DNA of 64,000 nt, taken from TC-15 sp034437275 (GTDB lineage Bacteria > Chloroflexota > Anaerolineae > Aggregatilineales > Aggregatilineaceae). Below the pieces are notes generated by a model. The model saw only the letters and a program-made list of their open reading frames with translations. It ran no database searches and had not been told where the DNA came from. Of the stretch, positions 43,700 through 50,684 are shown in pieces. The stretch covers positions 1 to 64,000 of the forward strand of contig DAOTUD010000119.1 in the NCBI GenBank assembly GCA_034437275.1. Reading direction: 5' to 3'. Both the position numbers and the translations under genes were made by a program. Within the stretch, counting starts at the first letter, position 1. Each line of letters begins with the position of its first letter.

Positions 43700-45436
43700 T
43701 TAATCTGCGCCGGTTTGGGCCACAGGTTCTGCTGGCACCAATGACTCGTATTCGTGTCGAAAATACTTGAGCGTGCTGACGACCGGATTCGGTGCCGATT
43801 GCCCCAGGCCGCACAGACTCGTTTTTTGCACCAGGGTGCAGAGCGTTTCCAGCTTGTCCAGGTCTTCCGGGGTGGCTTGCCCGCTGATGATCTGATCCAG
43901 CAGCGCGCGAATCTGGACCGTCCCGACCCGGCAGGGCAGACACTTCCCGCAGCTTTCGTCCACACAGAAATCCATGAAGAAACGTGCGAAATCGGGCATC
44001 AGGGTTGTGTCGTCGATGATCACCAGGCCGCCGGACCCCATAATCGATCCCAGCGCCTTGAGGCTTTCGTAATCGACCGGGGCGTCCAGGTATTCGCTGG
44101 GAATACATCCACCGCTAGGGCCGCCGGTTTGCGCCGCCTTGAAGTCGCGTTGGAGGGGAATCCCGCCGCCGATCTCGTAGACAATTTCGCGCAGCGTGAT
44201 GCCCATCGGCACCTCGATCAGGCCCGTGTGGCGGAGCTGTCCGGCCAATGCAAAGACTTTGGTCCCCTTGCTTTTCTCCGTTCCGATCGAGGCGAACCAC
44301 CTTGCGCCCTTGTTGATGATGGTGGGTACATTGCCCATTGTCTCCACGTTGTTGATGACGGTGGGTTTGCCCCACAGCCCAGAGGCGGACGGATACGGCG
44401 GGCGAATGCGCGGCATTCCGCGTTTGCCTTCGACGGAATGGATCAGCGCCGTCTCCTCGCCACACACGAAGGCCCCTGCGCCGATGCGCACATCGGCGTT
44501 GAAGCTGAAATCGGTGCCCAACACCGACTTACCCAAAATGCCGCGCCGTCGTGCTGCACGGATCGCGCGTTGGATGCGTTGGATGGCGATCGGGTACTCA
44601 CCGCGAATGTAGAGGTAGCCGTGTGTCGCCCCGACGGCATAGGCGCAGATGATCATGCCTTCCAACACGCGGTGGGGATCATCCTCCATGACAGTTCGAT
44701 CCATGTAGGCCCCCGGGTCGCCCTCGTCGCCGTTGACGATCACGTATTTTTCCGCCGAGTCTTGCTGCAGTGTGAGCTTCCACTTCAGGCCGGTGGGGAA
44801 GCCAGCGCCCCCGCGCCCCCGCAGCCCGCTTTCCGATATCTCTTCGCATACCTGCTCGGGCGTCATCGCGCTCAGCACTTTGATCAGCGCCTGGTAGCCG
44901 TCATGTGCCAGGTAGTCCTCCAGCTTTTCCGGGTCGATATAGCCGGTTTCGTTCAAGACCACTTTGACCTGCTTGGTGAAAAACGGGATATCCAGCGGGA
45001 TAACGTGTTTATCCAACCCGGTTTTATGTTTGGCCTGGCGCAGGCTGGCCCGGAAATGCATGAAATCGTGGGGCGAGGCGTCATCATCCAGATCGTCGGG
45101 ATCGACCTCGTCGTCCGCCTGAAGGGGGATATGCTGGGCCACAATTTGTGGGACGACATCGGGGGTCACATCGCCGTACAACACCGGCGTTTCCCCTTTG
45201 GCATCCACCCGGATCAGCGGCCCCCGACTGCATAAGCCCATGCACCCGGTTTTGACCACCTCGGCCTCATGCTCGTCACATTGGCAGGCCATGAGGTTAT
45301 GTTCTACCGCTTGATGCGTTTGTCCGGCCCCGGCTGAAAGACACGCTGTGCTGGTACAGCAGAAGATGCGTTGATGGTATTGGCTTTGTCGATCACGTTC
45401 TTTTTGTGCAAGTTGCTCGAGTCGCTCGGTTTTCAT
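43700..45436 (-). CDS. NuoF-like NAD(H)/FMN subunit of formate dehydrogenase
   Basis: This 578-aa NADH-dehydrogenase-type flavoprotein (FdsB/HylB relative) has an N-terminal thioredoxin-like 2Fe-2S domain (CTSTACLSAG, CMGLCSRGP). The FMN/NADH domain (GRGGAGFPTGLKWKL, GDEGDPGAYMDRTVME, GAGAFVCGEETALIHSVEG) is complete. The 4Fe-4S motif is CGKCLPCRVGTVQIRALLDQ, with a last Cys in CGLGQSAPNP. There is no C-terminal ferredoxin-like extension as in bifurcating hydrogenase subunits. It overlaps the nuoE-like gene by ATGA and lies 40 bp before fdhA. Confidence 0.92.
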   Translation of the reverse strand: MKTERLEQLAQKERDRQSQYHQRIFCCTSTACLSAGAGQTHQAVEHNLMACQCDEHEAEVVKTGCMGLCSRGPLIRVDAKGETPVLYGDVTPDVVPQIVAQHIPLQADDEVDPDDLDDDASPHDFMHFRASLRQAKHKTGLDKHVIPLDIPFFTKQVKVVLNETGYIDPEKLEDYLAHDGYQALIKVLSAMTPEQVCEEISESGLRGRGGAGFPTGLKWKLTLQQDSAEKYVIVNGDEGDPGAYMDRTVMEDDPHRVLEGMIICAYAVGATHGYLYIRGEYPIAIQRIQRAIRAARRRGILGKSVLGTDFSFNADVRIGAGAFVCGEETALIHSVEGKRGMPRIRPPYPSASGLWGKPTVINNVETMGNVPTIINKGARWFASIGTEKSKGTKVFALAGQLRHTGLIEVPMGITLREIVYEIGGGIPLQRDFKAAQTGGPSGGCIPSEYLDAPVDYESLKALGSIMGSGGLVIIDDTTLMPDFARFFMDFCVDESCGKCLPCRVGTVQIRALLDQIISGQATPEDLDKLETLCTLVQKTSLCGLGQSAPNPVVSTLKYFRHEYESLVPAEPVAQTGAD

Positions 45437-45969
45437 CCTGCCCCCTGCCGTTCTTCTTTTGCTGCCGTGACAATCTCAGTCACCCGCGCGGTGATAGCTT
45501 CTGCGGTTTCCTTGCCGCGCACCACGCCATCTAACACGACCACCGGGGCCAAGCCACAGCTCCCCAGGCAGCGCGCCATGGTGAGGCTGAACAGGCCATC
45601 TGGCGTGGTCTGGCCCGGTTCAATATTGAATGTCTCGGCCAGATTCTGCGCGATGTGGTCGGAGCCTTTGACATAGCAGGCGGTCCCGGCACACACGATG
45701 CAGTTATGCTCGCCCAGCGGTTCGAAGGTGAACATGTGGTAAAACGTCGCCACGCCATAGACGCGGGCAAAGGGCACGTTAAGCTGTCGCGAGACATATT
45801 CCAGGAGTTCTTCCGAGAGGTACCCAAACGCTTCTTGGGCTGAGTTGAGGACTTCCAGGAGCGCGTCCTTTTGGTAATCAAAGCGCTTCATGGTGCGCTC
45901 AAGGACTTTATAGCGTTCGTCACTTTCAGAGTGGGTTGGAGCCTTGTTTTTTGTGGTCATAAAATCCAT
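45433..45969 (-). CDS. NuoE-like 2Fe-2S subunit of formate dehydrogenase
   Basis: This 178-aa thioredoxin-fold protein is of the 24-kDa subunit family. The 2Fe-2S ligands are in CAGTACYVKG and CLGSCGLAPVVVLDG. An N-terminal helical part (FDYQKDALLEVLNSAQEAFG, LPVxxxxVYGVATFYHMF-like segment) is as in NuoE/FdsG. It is the first gene of the nuoE-nuoF-fdhA operon. It passes electrons between FdhA and the FMN subunit. Confidence 0.92.
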   Translation of the reverse strand: MDFMTTKNKAPTHSESDERYKVLERTMKRFDYQKDALLEVLNSAQEAFGYLSEELLEYVSRQLNVPFARVYGVATFYHMFTFEPLGEHNCIVCAGTACYVKGSDHIAQNLAETFNIEPGQTTPDGLFSLTMARCLGSCGLAPVVVLDGVVRGKETAEAITARVTEIVTAAKEERQGAG

Positions 45970-46023
45970 CTCTCAAGTCTATTTGACTGGATCACAGTGC
46001 TGACATAGGCACACCTACTCCTA

Positions 46024-46053
46024 ATAGTACACCAAAAGCGGGTTTTTGCTCAA
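46024..46053 (-). promoter_or_regulatory. candidate promoter of formate dehydrogenase operon
   Basis: On the - strand TTGAGC (46053-46048) and TACTAT (46029-46024) are separated by 18 bp, 55 bp upstream of the nuoE-like ATG. The region also marks the end of the mrp operon, for which no intrinsic terminator was recognised. Confidence 0.45.
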
Positions 46054-46083
46054 AAGCGGCGTATGGCGGGGAACCGGCGCGGC

Positions 46084-46467
46084 TCAGTCCTCCACACTGG
46101 GGGCGGGATCGCAGCTATCGAGGAGGTGCGTCTCCAGGTCGTAACGCCCGGCCAGCTCGTCGATCACGGTTTCGTCGGCCAGCTTGACGCCCACGAAGTA
46201 GCCTGCGCGGGCCAACATGTGCGCCGCGACCGGTGCCGTCAGCAGCAGGAAGACGAGCGTCGCCAGGGCGCGGGTCGCCACGCCGATCGCGCTGAAATGC
46301 ACCGCGACCGCGATCAGGATCGAACTGGTGCCCAACGTCGCGGCTTTGGTGCTGGCCGACATGCGCAGGAACAGGTCCGGCATGCGCAGCACGCCCAGGC
46401 TGGCGACCAGCATAAACAACGTGCCGACCAGCATCAGCCCTGCCGTCAGGATATCCTGCATAGTCAT
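46084..46467 (-). CDS. mrpG: Mrp antiporter subunit G
   Basis: This is a 127-aa subunit with three hydrophobic helices. LMLVGTLFMLVASLGVLRMP, DLFLRMSASTKAATLG and the LTAPVAAHMLARAGYF region are diagnostic for MnhG/MrpG. A hydrophilic tail of about 30 residues follows. It is the last gene of the mrp operon and overlaps mrpF by four bases. Confidence 0.92.
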   Translation of the reverse strand: MTMQDILTAGLMLVGTLFMLVASLGVLRMPDLFLRMSASTKAATLGTSSILIAVAVHFSAIGVATRALATLVFLLLTAPVAAHMLARAGYFVGVKLADETVIDELAGRYDLETHLLDSCDPAPSVED

Positions 46468-46739
46468 ACCCTCCGTTCGATGTAATATGCGAAGCCGACC
46501 GTCCCCACGAAGGAGATCAGCGCCATCGCAATCGCCACATCCAGGAACGCGGCCTGATCGGTCGTAATCGCGTAGGTGGCGATGATCCCGATGCCGAGCG
46601 TGTTCATCAGGTCCAGCGCCATGATGCGATCCGGCAGGCTGGGGCCGTGCACCAGCCGGATGAACACCAGCACCACCGCCAGCGCCAGCAGCGGCAGAAT
46701 ACCGTAGCTTGCAAAGTCACTCAGGGTAATCTCGGTCAT
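46464..46739 (-). CDS. mrpF: Mrp antiporter subunit F
   Basis: This is a 91-aa membrane subunit with three helices. The central motif GPSLPDRIMALDLMNTLGIG is characteristic of MnhF/MrpF. It overlaps mrpE and mrpG by four bases on each side, so the genes are translationally coupled. Confidence 0.93.
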   Translation of the reverse strand: MTEITLSDFASYGILPLLALAVVLVFIRLVHGPSLPDRIMALDLMNTLGIGIIATYAITTDQAAFLDVAIAMALISFVGTVGFAYYIERRV

Positions 46740-47209
46740 GCGAACAACTCCATTATGCGGCGCTCAAACCCGCGTTTAATCCGGTAGCGGAACAGCTCGA
46801 TATCGTCGACAAACATGGTATGCACGTATATGATGCAGCGATCGCGCGAGACGTCCAGGTAGAGCGTGCCGGGGGTGAGCGCGATCAGGTTGGCCAGCAG
46901 CGTGACTTCGGTGTCGGAGCGCGCGTCGAGCGGGATGGCGACTACCGCCGGGCGCACCGCCGGGCGCGGCGAGAGCACCACGCGCGCCATGCGCAGGTTG
47001 GCGCGGACCAGCTCCACGCTGAAGAATAGCGCGAAGCCGAGCACCTGCGGCACTTTGCGGAAATAGTTCGAGGGCTGCATCAGGCGCTGCGTCAGCCACA
47101 GCAGACTGAAGCTCACCACGAAGCCGATCACGAAGTTCACCGGGGTGAAGGTCCCCGTCAGCGCCAGCCAGGCCAGCGCGAACAGCGTGTTTAACAGCAG
47201 CAGTGTCAT
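46736..47209 (-). CDS. mrpE: Mrp antiporter subunit E
   Basis: This 157-aa MnhE/MrpE subunit has two N-terminal helices (NTLFALAWLALTGTF, FVIGFVVSFSLLWL). The cytoplasmic domain has the conserved segments VRANLRMARVVLSP, TLLANLIALTPGTLYLDVS and VHTMFVDD. It overlaps mrpD and mrpF. Confidence 0.93.
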   Translation of the reverse strand: MTLLLLNTLFALAWLALTGTFTPVNFVIGFVVSFSLLWLTQRLMQPSNYFRKVPQVLGFALFFSVELVRANLRMARVVLSPRPAVRPAVVAIPLDARSDTEVTLLANLIALTPGTLYLDVSRDRCIIYVHTMFVDDIELFRYRIKRGFERRIMELFA

Positions 47210-48708
47210 GATGCGTTGCCTCCCAGTACGGCGTCAATATACGCGGACGGGTCGAGCAGTTGCGCGGCAGCGTCGTTGGCCAGGGCCAGCACCGGCTCAG
47301 CGGCGATGCCCAGGATCACGGTCAGCGCGGCCAGCGCGACCACCGGCGGCACCAGCGCGCGCCGGTCCCGCAGCGGCTGCCAGTCCGCGGCTGGGGTGGG
47401 GCGGTCTTTCCAGAACGCCTCGGCCCAGATTTTCGTCATCGAGAACAACGTGAGCACGCTCACCGCCAGCGACACGCCGACGATCACGTAGTCGGTCGTC
47501 TCCAGCCCGGCGCGTACCAGTGTGAGCTTGGCCCAAAAGCCGGAAAACGGCGGCAGTCCCGCCAGCGCCATCGCCGGCAGGAAGAACAGCGCCGCCAGTC
47601 CTGGCTGGGCGCGGTACAGGCCGCCCAGTTTTTTCAGGTCGTAGCTGCCCGCCACCTGCTGCACGATGCCGCTGACCAGGAACAGCGCCGACTTGGCGAT
47701 GATGACGTGCACCATGAAGAAGATCGTGCCCGTCAGCGCCAGTTCGGTGAACAGGCCCAGGCCCATCAGCAGGTAGCCGATCTGGCTGATGATGTGGAAC
47801 GACAACAGCCGCCGGACCTCAGTTTGCGCCATCGCGCCCAGCACACCCGTCACCATCGTAAACCCGGCGATGACCAGCATCAGCGTGTGGGTGTACGCCA
47901 CGTCGTGTACGAAGATCAGCGTAAAGACGCGCACCAGCGCATACACGCCGACCTTCGTCAGTAGCGCGGAAAACAGCGCCGTGATCGCAATCGGCGGGGT
48001 GTGGTACGAGGCCGGCAGCCAGAAGAACAGCGGGAACAGCCCGGCCTTGATGCCGAACGCGACCATAAACATCACGGCCAGCACACTCGCCAGCCCGGGA
48101 TCGACCGCGCCGCCGGCGATCTGCCGCGCGAGGTCGGCCATGTTCAGCGTACCGGTGACGCTGTACAGGATGCCGACCGACATCAGGAACAGCGCCGACG
48201 ATAGTAAGTTGATGGTGACGTACTTCAGCGCGCCTTCGAGCTGGTCGCGCTGGCCGCCGAGCGCCATCAGCACGAACGACGCGATCAGCATCACCTCGAA
48301 CCACACGTACAGGTTGAACATGTCGCCGGTCAGGAACGCGCCGCTGACGCCCATCAGCAGCGTGTGCAGCAGCGGGTAGTAGCCGAACGCCTCGCGCCGC
48401 GCGTCGATGCTGCCCAGCGAGTATACTGCGACGGTCAGGCCCATCGCCCCGGCCATCAGCACCATGATCGCGCTGAACAGGTCGGCCACCAGCGTGATCC
48501 CGAACGGGGCGGGCCAGTTCCCCGGCTGCGTGGCCTGGATGCCGTCCTGCTGCACCAGCACCAGCAGCGCAATCGCTGCGCCCAGGTGGGCCACGCCGCC
48601 CGCCACGTTGATCCGGCGTTGGAGCGCGACATTGTGCCACGCGATCATAGCGATAACTGCCGTCAGGAACGGCACCAGCACCGGCAGCAGCAACAGAATA
48701 TTGGCCAT
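47206..48708 (-). CDS. mrpD: Mrp antiporter subunit D (NuoN/M-like)
   Basis: This is a subunit of about 500 aa with 13-14 helices, of the proton-translocating antiporter family. Conserved segments include FEVMLIASFVLMALGG, KAGLFPLFFWLPASYHTPP with the channel Lys, and LLSFHIISQIGYLLMGLG. The ATG at 48708 overlaps the mrpC stop (TGATG); a GTG directly before it (48711) could also be used, with GGGAGAG upstream. Confidence 0.93.
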   Translation of the reverse strand: MANILLLLPVLVPFLTAVIAMIAWHNVALQRRINVAGGVAHLGAAIALLVLVQQDGIQATQPGNWPAPFGITLVADLFSAIMVLMAGAMGLTVAVYSLGSIDARREAFGYYPLLHTLLMGVSGAFLTGDMFNLYVWFEVMLIASFVLMALGGQRDQLEGALKYVTINLLSSALFLMSVGILYSVTGTLNMADLARQIAGGAVDPGLASVLAVMFMVAFGIKAGLFPLFFWLPASYHTPPIAITALFSALLTKVGVYALVRVFTLIFVHDVAYTHTLMLVIAGFTMVTGVLGAMAQTEVRRLLSFHIISQIGYLLMGLGLFTELALTGTIFFMVHVIIAKSALFLVSGIVQQVAGSYDLKKLGGLYRAQPGLAALFFLPAMALAGLPPFSGFWAKLTLVRAGLETTDYVIVGVSLAVSVLTLFSMTKIWAEAFWKDRPTPAADWQPLRDRRALVPPVVALAALTVILGIAAEPVLALANDAAAQLLDPSAYIDAVLGGNAS

Positions 48709-49106
48709 CACTCGTCTCTCCCGTCATCAGCGGGCGGCGGCTGGAGCCTGGCCCTGCTGCGCTGTTCGGTGGAGGTGATGCGGTCCAGGTCGTCGGTGTT
48801 GGTGGACTGGTAGGTGCGCTTGAACAGCACCAGCGCGAACGCCTGCACGCCAAACCCGATCACGATTGCCGTCAGGATCAAGGCCTGCGGCAGCGGGTCG
48901 GCGAAGGGTTCCGCCGGGGTGGTCTGTCCCTCGGCGACCAGCGGCGGCGCGCCGCGCGTCACCCCGTTGACCGTGAAGATCAGCAGGCTCGCGGCATAAC
49001 TCAGCAGCGCCAGCCCGATCACCAACTTCACGAAACTGCGGCGCATCATCATGTACAGGCCGGCGGCAAACAGCGCGCCGATCACAACTGCGAGTATCAC
49101 TTCCAT
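48708..49106 (-). CDS. mrpC: Mrp antiporter subunit C (NuoK-like)
   Basis: This 132-aa NuoK-type subunit has three helices: VVIGALFAAGLYMMM, a central FVKLVIGLALLSYAASLLIF, and the PLPQALILTAIVIGFGVQAF signature with the conserved Gly/Val pattern of MnhC. It has a hydrophilic Arg-rich C-terminus. It starts 3 bp after mrpB. Confidence 0.93.
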   Translation of the reverse strand: MEVILAVVIGALFAAGLYMMMRRSFVKLVIGLALLSYAASLLIFTVNGVTRGAPPLVAEGQTTPAEPFADPLPQALILTAIVIGFGVQAFALVLFKRTYQSTNTDDLDRITSTEQRSRARLQPPPADDGRDE

Positions 49107-49109
49107 ACG

Positions 49110-49529
49110 CTAGCTTTCCTCTTCGACTTCGATCAGCGCGAAGATGATGGTCAGCGCAACGCCGATCACGACCAGATACACGCCGATATCGAACAGCAGC
49201 GGCGTGCCCAGCTTGCCGACGACCGGGATCTCGCGCGTGTCCCAGCGGGCGGTCATGAACGGGTCACCGGCCACCATCCCGATCGTCCCGCTGAGCGCGG
49301 CGATCAACAGCCCGATGCCCATCAGGCGGCGCGGGCTGACCTGCAACAACTGGCGGGCCGGGGTCACGCCATAACTGATCGCGTACAGCGCGAAGGCAGT
49401 CGTCGCCACCAGCCCGCCGACGAAGCCGCCGCCCGGCTCGTTGTGCCCGCGCAGCAGCGCGAAAAACGAAAACAACAACAGCAGCGGCAGCAAGTACCGT
49501 GTCGCAGTGCGTAATACGACCGAGTCCAT
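49110..49529 (-). CDS. mrpB: Mrp antiporter subunit B
   Basis: This is a 139-aa MnhB/MrpB subunit with four helices. LLPLLLLFSFFALLRGHNEP, GGGFVGGLVATTAFALYAIS, GDPFMTARWDTREIPVVGKLGT-type and FDIGVYLVVIGVALTI motifs are diagnostic. ATG 49529 has AGGGAG in front; an in-frame ATG at 49544 overlaps the stop of the protease gene. The longer open frame upstream is a shadow of that gene. Confidence 0.9.
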   Translation of the reverse strand: MDSVVLRTATRYLLPLLLLFSFFALLRGHNEPGGGFVGGLVATTAFALYAISYGVTPARQLLQVSPRRLMGIGLLIAALSGTIGMVAGDPFMTARWDTREIPVVGKLGTPLLFDIGVYLVVIGVALTIIFALIEVEEES

Positions 49530-49543
49530 TCTGTTCTCCCTCA

Positions 49544-50662
49544 TCACTGGCTGAACTGCGTTTGCATTTGCAGCAGGTCGAGAATCTGCTCGCGCGTGAC
49601 GGTGCCCAACAGCCGCCCGTTTTCCATCACGGCCAACTGCGGCATATTGTCGCGCTCCATGATGCGCAGTGCGTCCAACACGCCGGAGGACGTCTCCACC
49701 GTGTGGTGCTGATCGCTGCGCAGCATAATGTCGCCGGCGGTCAGCGTGGCCCAGCGCTCGCGGGGGATGGTGATCAGGTTGTCGGGCGTGATCACGCCAG
49801 TCACGATACTGCCCTCGGCCACGACGAAGCAGCGTTCGCCGCGCAGCATCATGCGCTGCTCTACCAGCTCCTTGACCGGCACCCAATGCGGGATCGGGAC
49901 ACAGTCGCGCGTCATGATCTGGCCCACGTTGACCCCGGCCAATTGTTCGCGCAGCCGGTTTTGCATTACGGCGCTCTGGGCGGCGTTTTGCAGGAACCAG
50001 CCGATAAAGACCATCCACAGCCCGTTGAAGAAGCCGCCGGTCAGCATTTGCAGCACGCCCAGGCCGATGAACCCGTAGGCGAACGCCTGCCCGATACCGG
50101 CGGCGAGGCGGGTTGCGCGGATCTGGCTGCCCGTCACCTGCCAGATCACGGCGCGCAGCACGCGCCCGCCATCCAGCGGAAAGCCGGGGATCATGTTGAA
50201 CACGGCCAGGATCAGGTTGATGCGCGCCAGCCAGATGCTCGGCGCGGCCAGGTAGGGCGATACGCTGCGGTCCAGCAGGTAGAGCGCGCCAAACAGCGCC
50301 GCCAGCAGCAGGCTGACAATTGGCCCGGCGATGGCGATGCGGAACTCCGCGCCGGCGGTGCGCGGCTCGTCTTCGATCTGCGCCACGCCGCCGAACATGA
50401 ACAGCGTGATCCCGCGCACGGGCACGCGCTCGCGGAGCGCCACCCGCACGTGGCCCAATTCGTGCGCCAGCACCGATGCGAAAAACAGCACGCCGGTCAG
50501 CCCGCCCAGCGTCCAGGCAGCCAGCGGCGGCAGATCGGGATACTCCAGCGGGAAGTAGCCCGTTGCCAGCGACACCGTGACCAGCCCAAAGACCAGGAAC
50601 CAACTGTTATGCAGCCCGATGGGAACGCCCCAGAGCGTGCCAAGTTTCACGTGCGTGTTCAT
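49544..50662 (-). CDS. M50 (site-2-type) membrane metalloprotease with CBS pair
   Basis: This is a membrane protease of about 372 aa. HELGH (in VLAHELGHVRVALRERVPV) is the zinc-binding motif, and NMIPGFPLDGGRVLRA supplies the third ligand Asp, as in SpoIVFB/Rip3-like M50B enzymes. About six helices precede two cytosolic CBS domains (IMTRDCVPIPHWVPVKELVE and IMLRSDQHHTVETSSGVLDA), which may sense adenine nucleotides. The ATG at 50662 follows GAGGAGG at a good distance. It lies between mrpA (23 bp) and mrpB (overlap), a place normally without such a gene. Its target is unknown. Confidence 0.9.
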   Translation of the reverse strand: MNTHVKLGTLWGVPIGLHNSWFLVFGLVTVSLATGYFPLEYPDLPPLAAWTLGGLTGVLFFASVLAHELGHVRVALRERVPVRGITLFMFGGVAQIEDEPRTAGAEFRIAIAGPIVSLLLAALFGALYLLDRSVSPYLAAPSIWLARINLILAVFNMIPGFPLDGGRVLRAVIWQVTGSQIRATRLAAGIGQAFAYGFIGLGVLQMLTGGFFNGLWMVFIGWFLQNAAQSAVMQNRLREQLAGVNVGQIMTRDCVPIPHWVPVKELVEQRMMLRGERCFVVAEGSIVTGVITPDNLITIPRERWATLTAGDIMLRSDQHHTVETSSGVLDALRIMERDNMPQLAVMENGRLLGTVTREQILDLLQMQTQFSQ

Positions 50663-50684
50663 CCTTACGCCTCCTCTCAACCGG

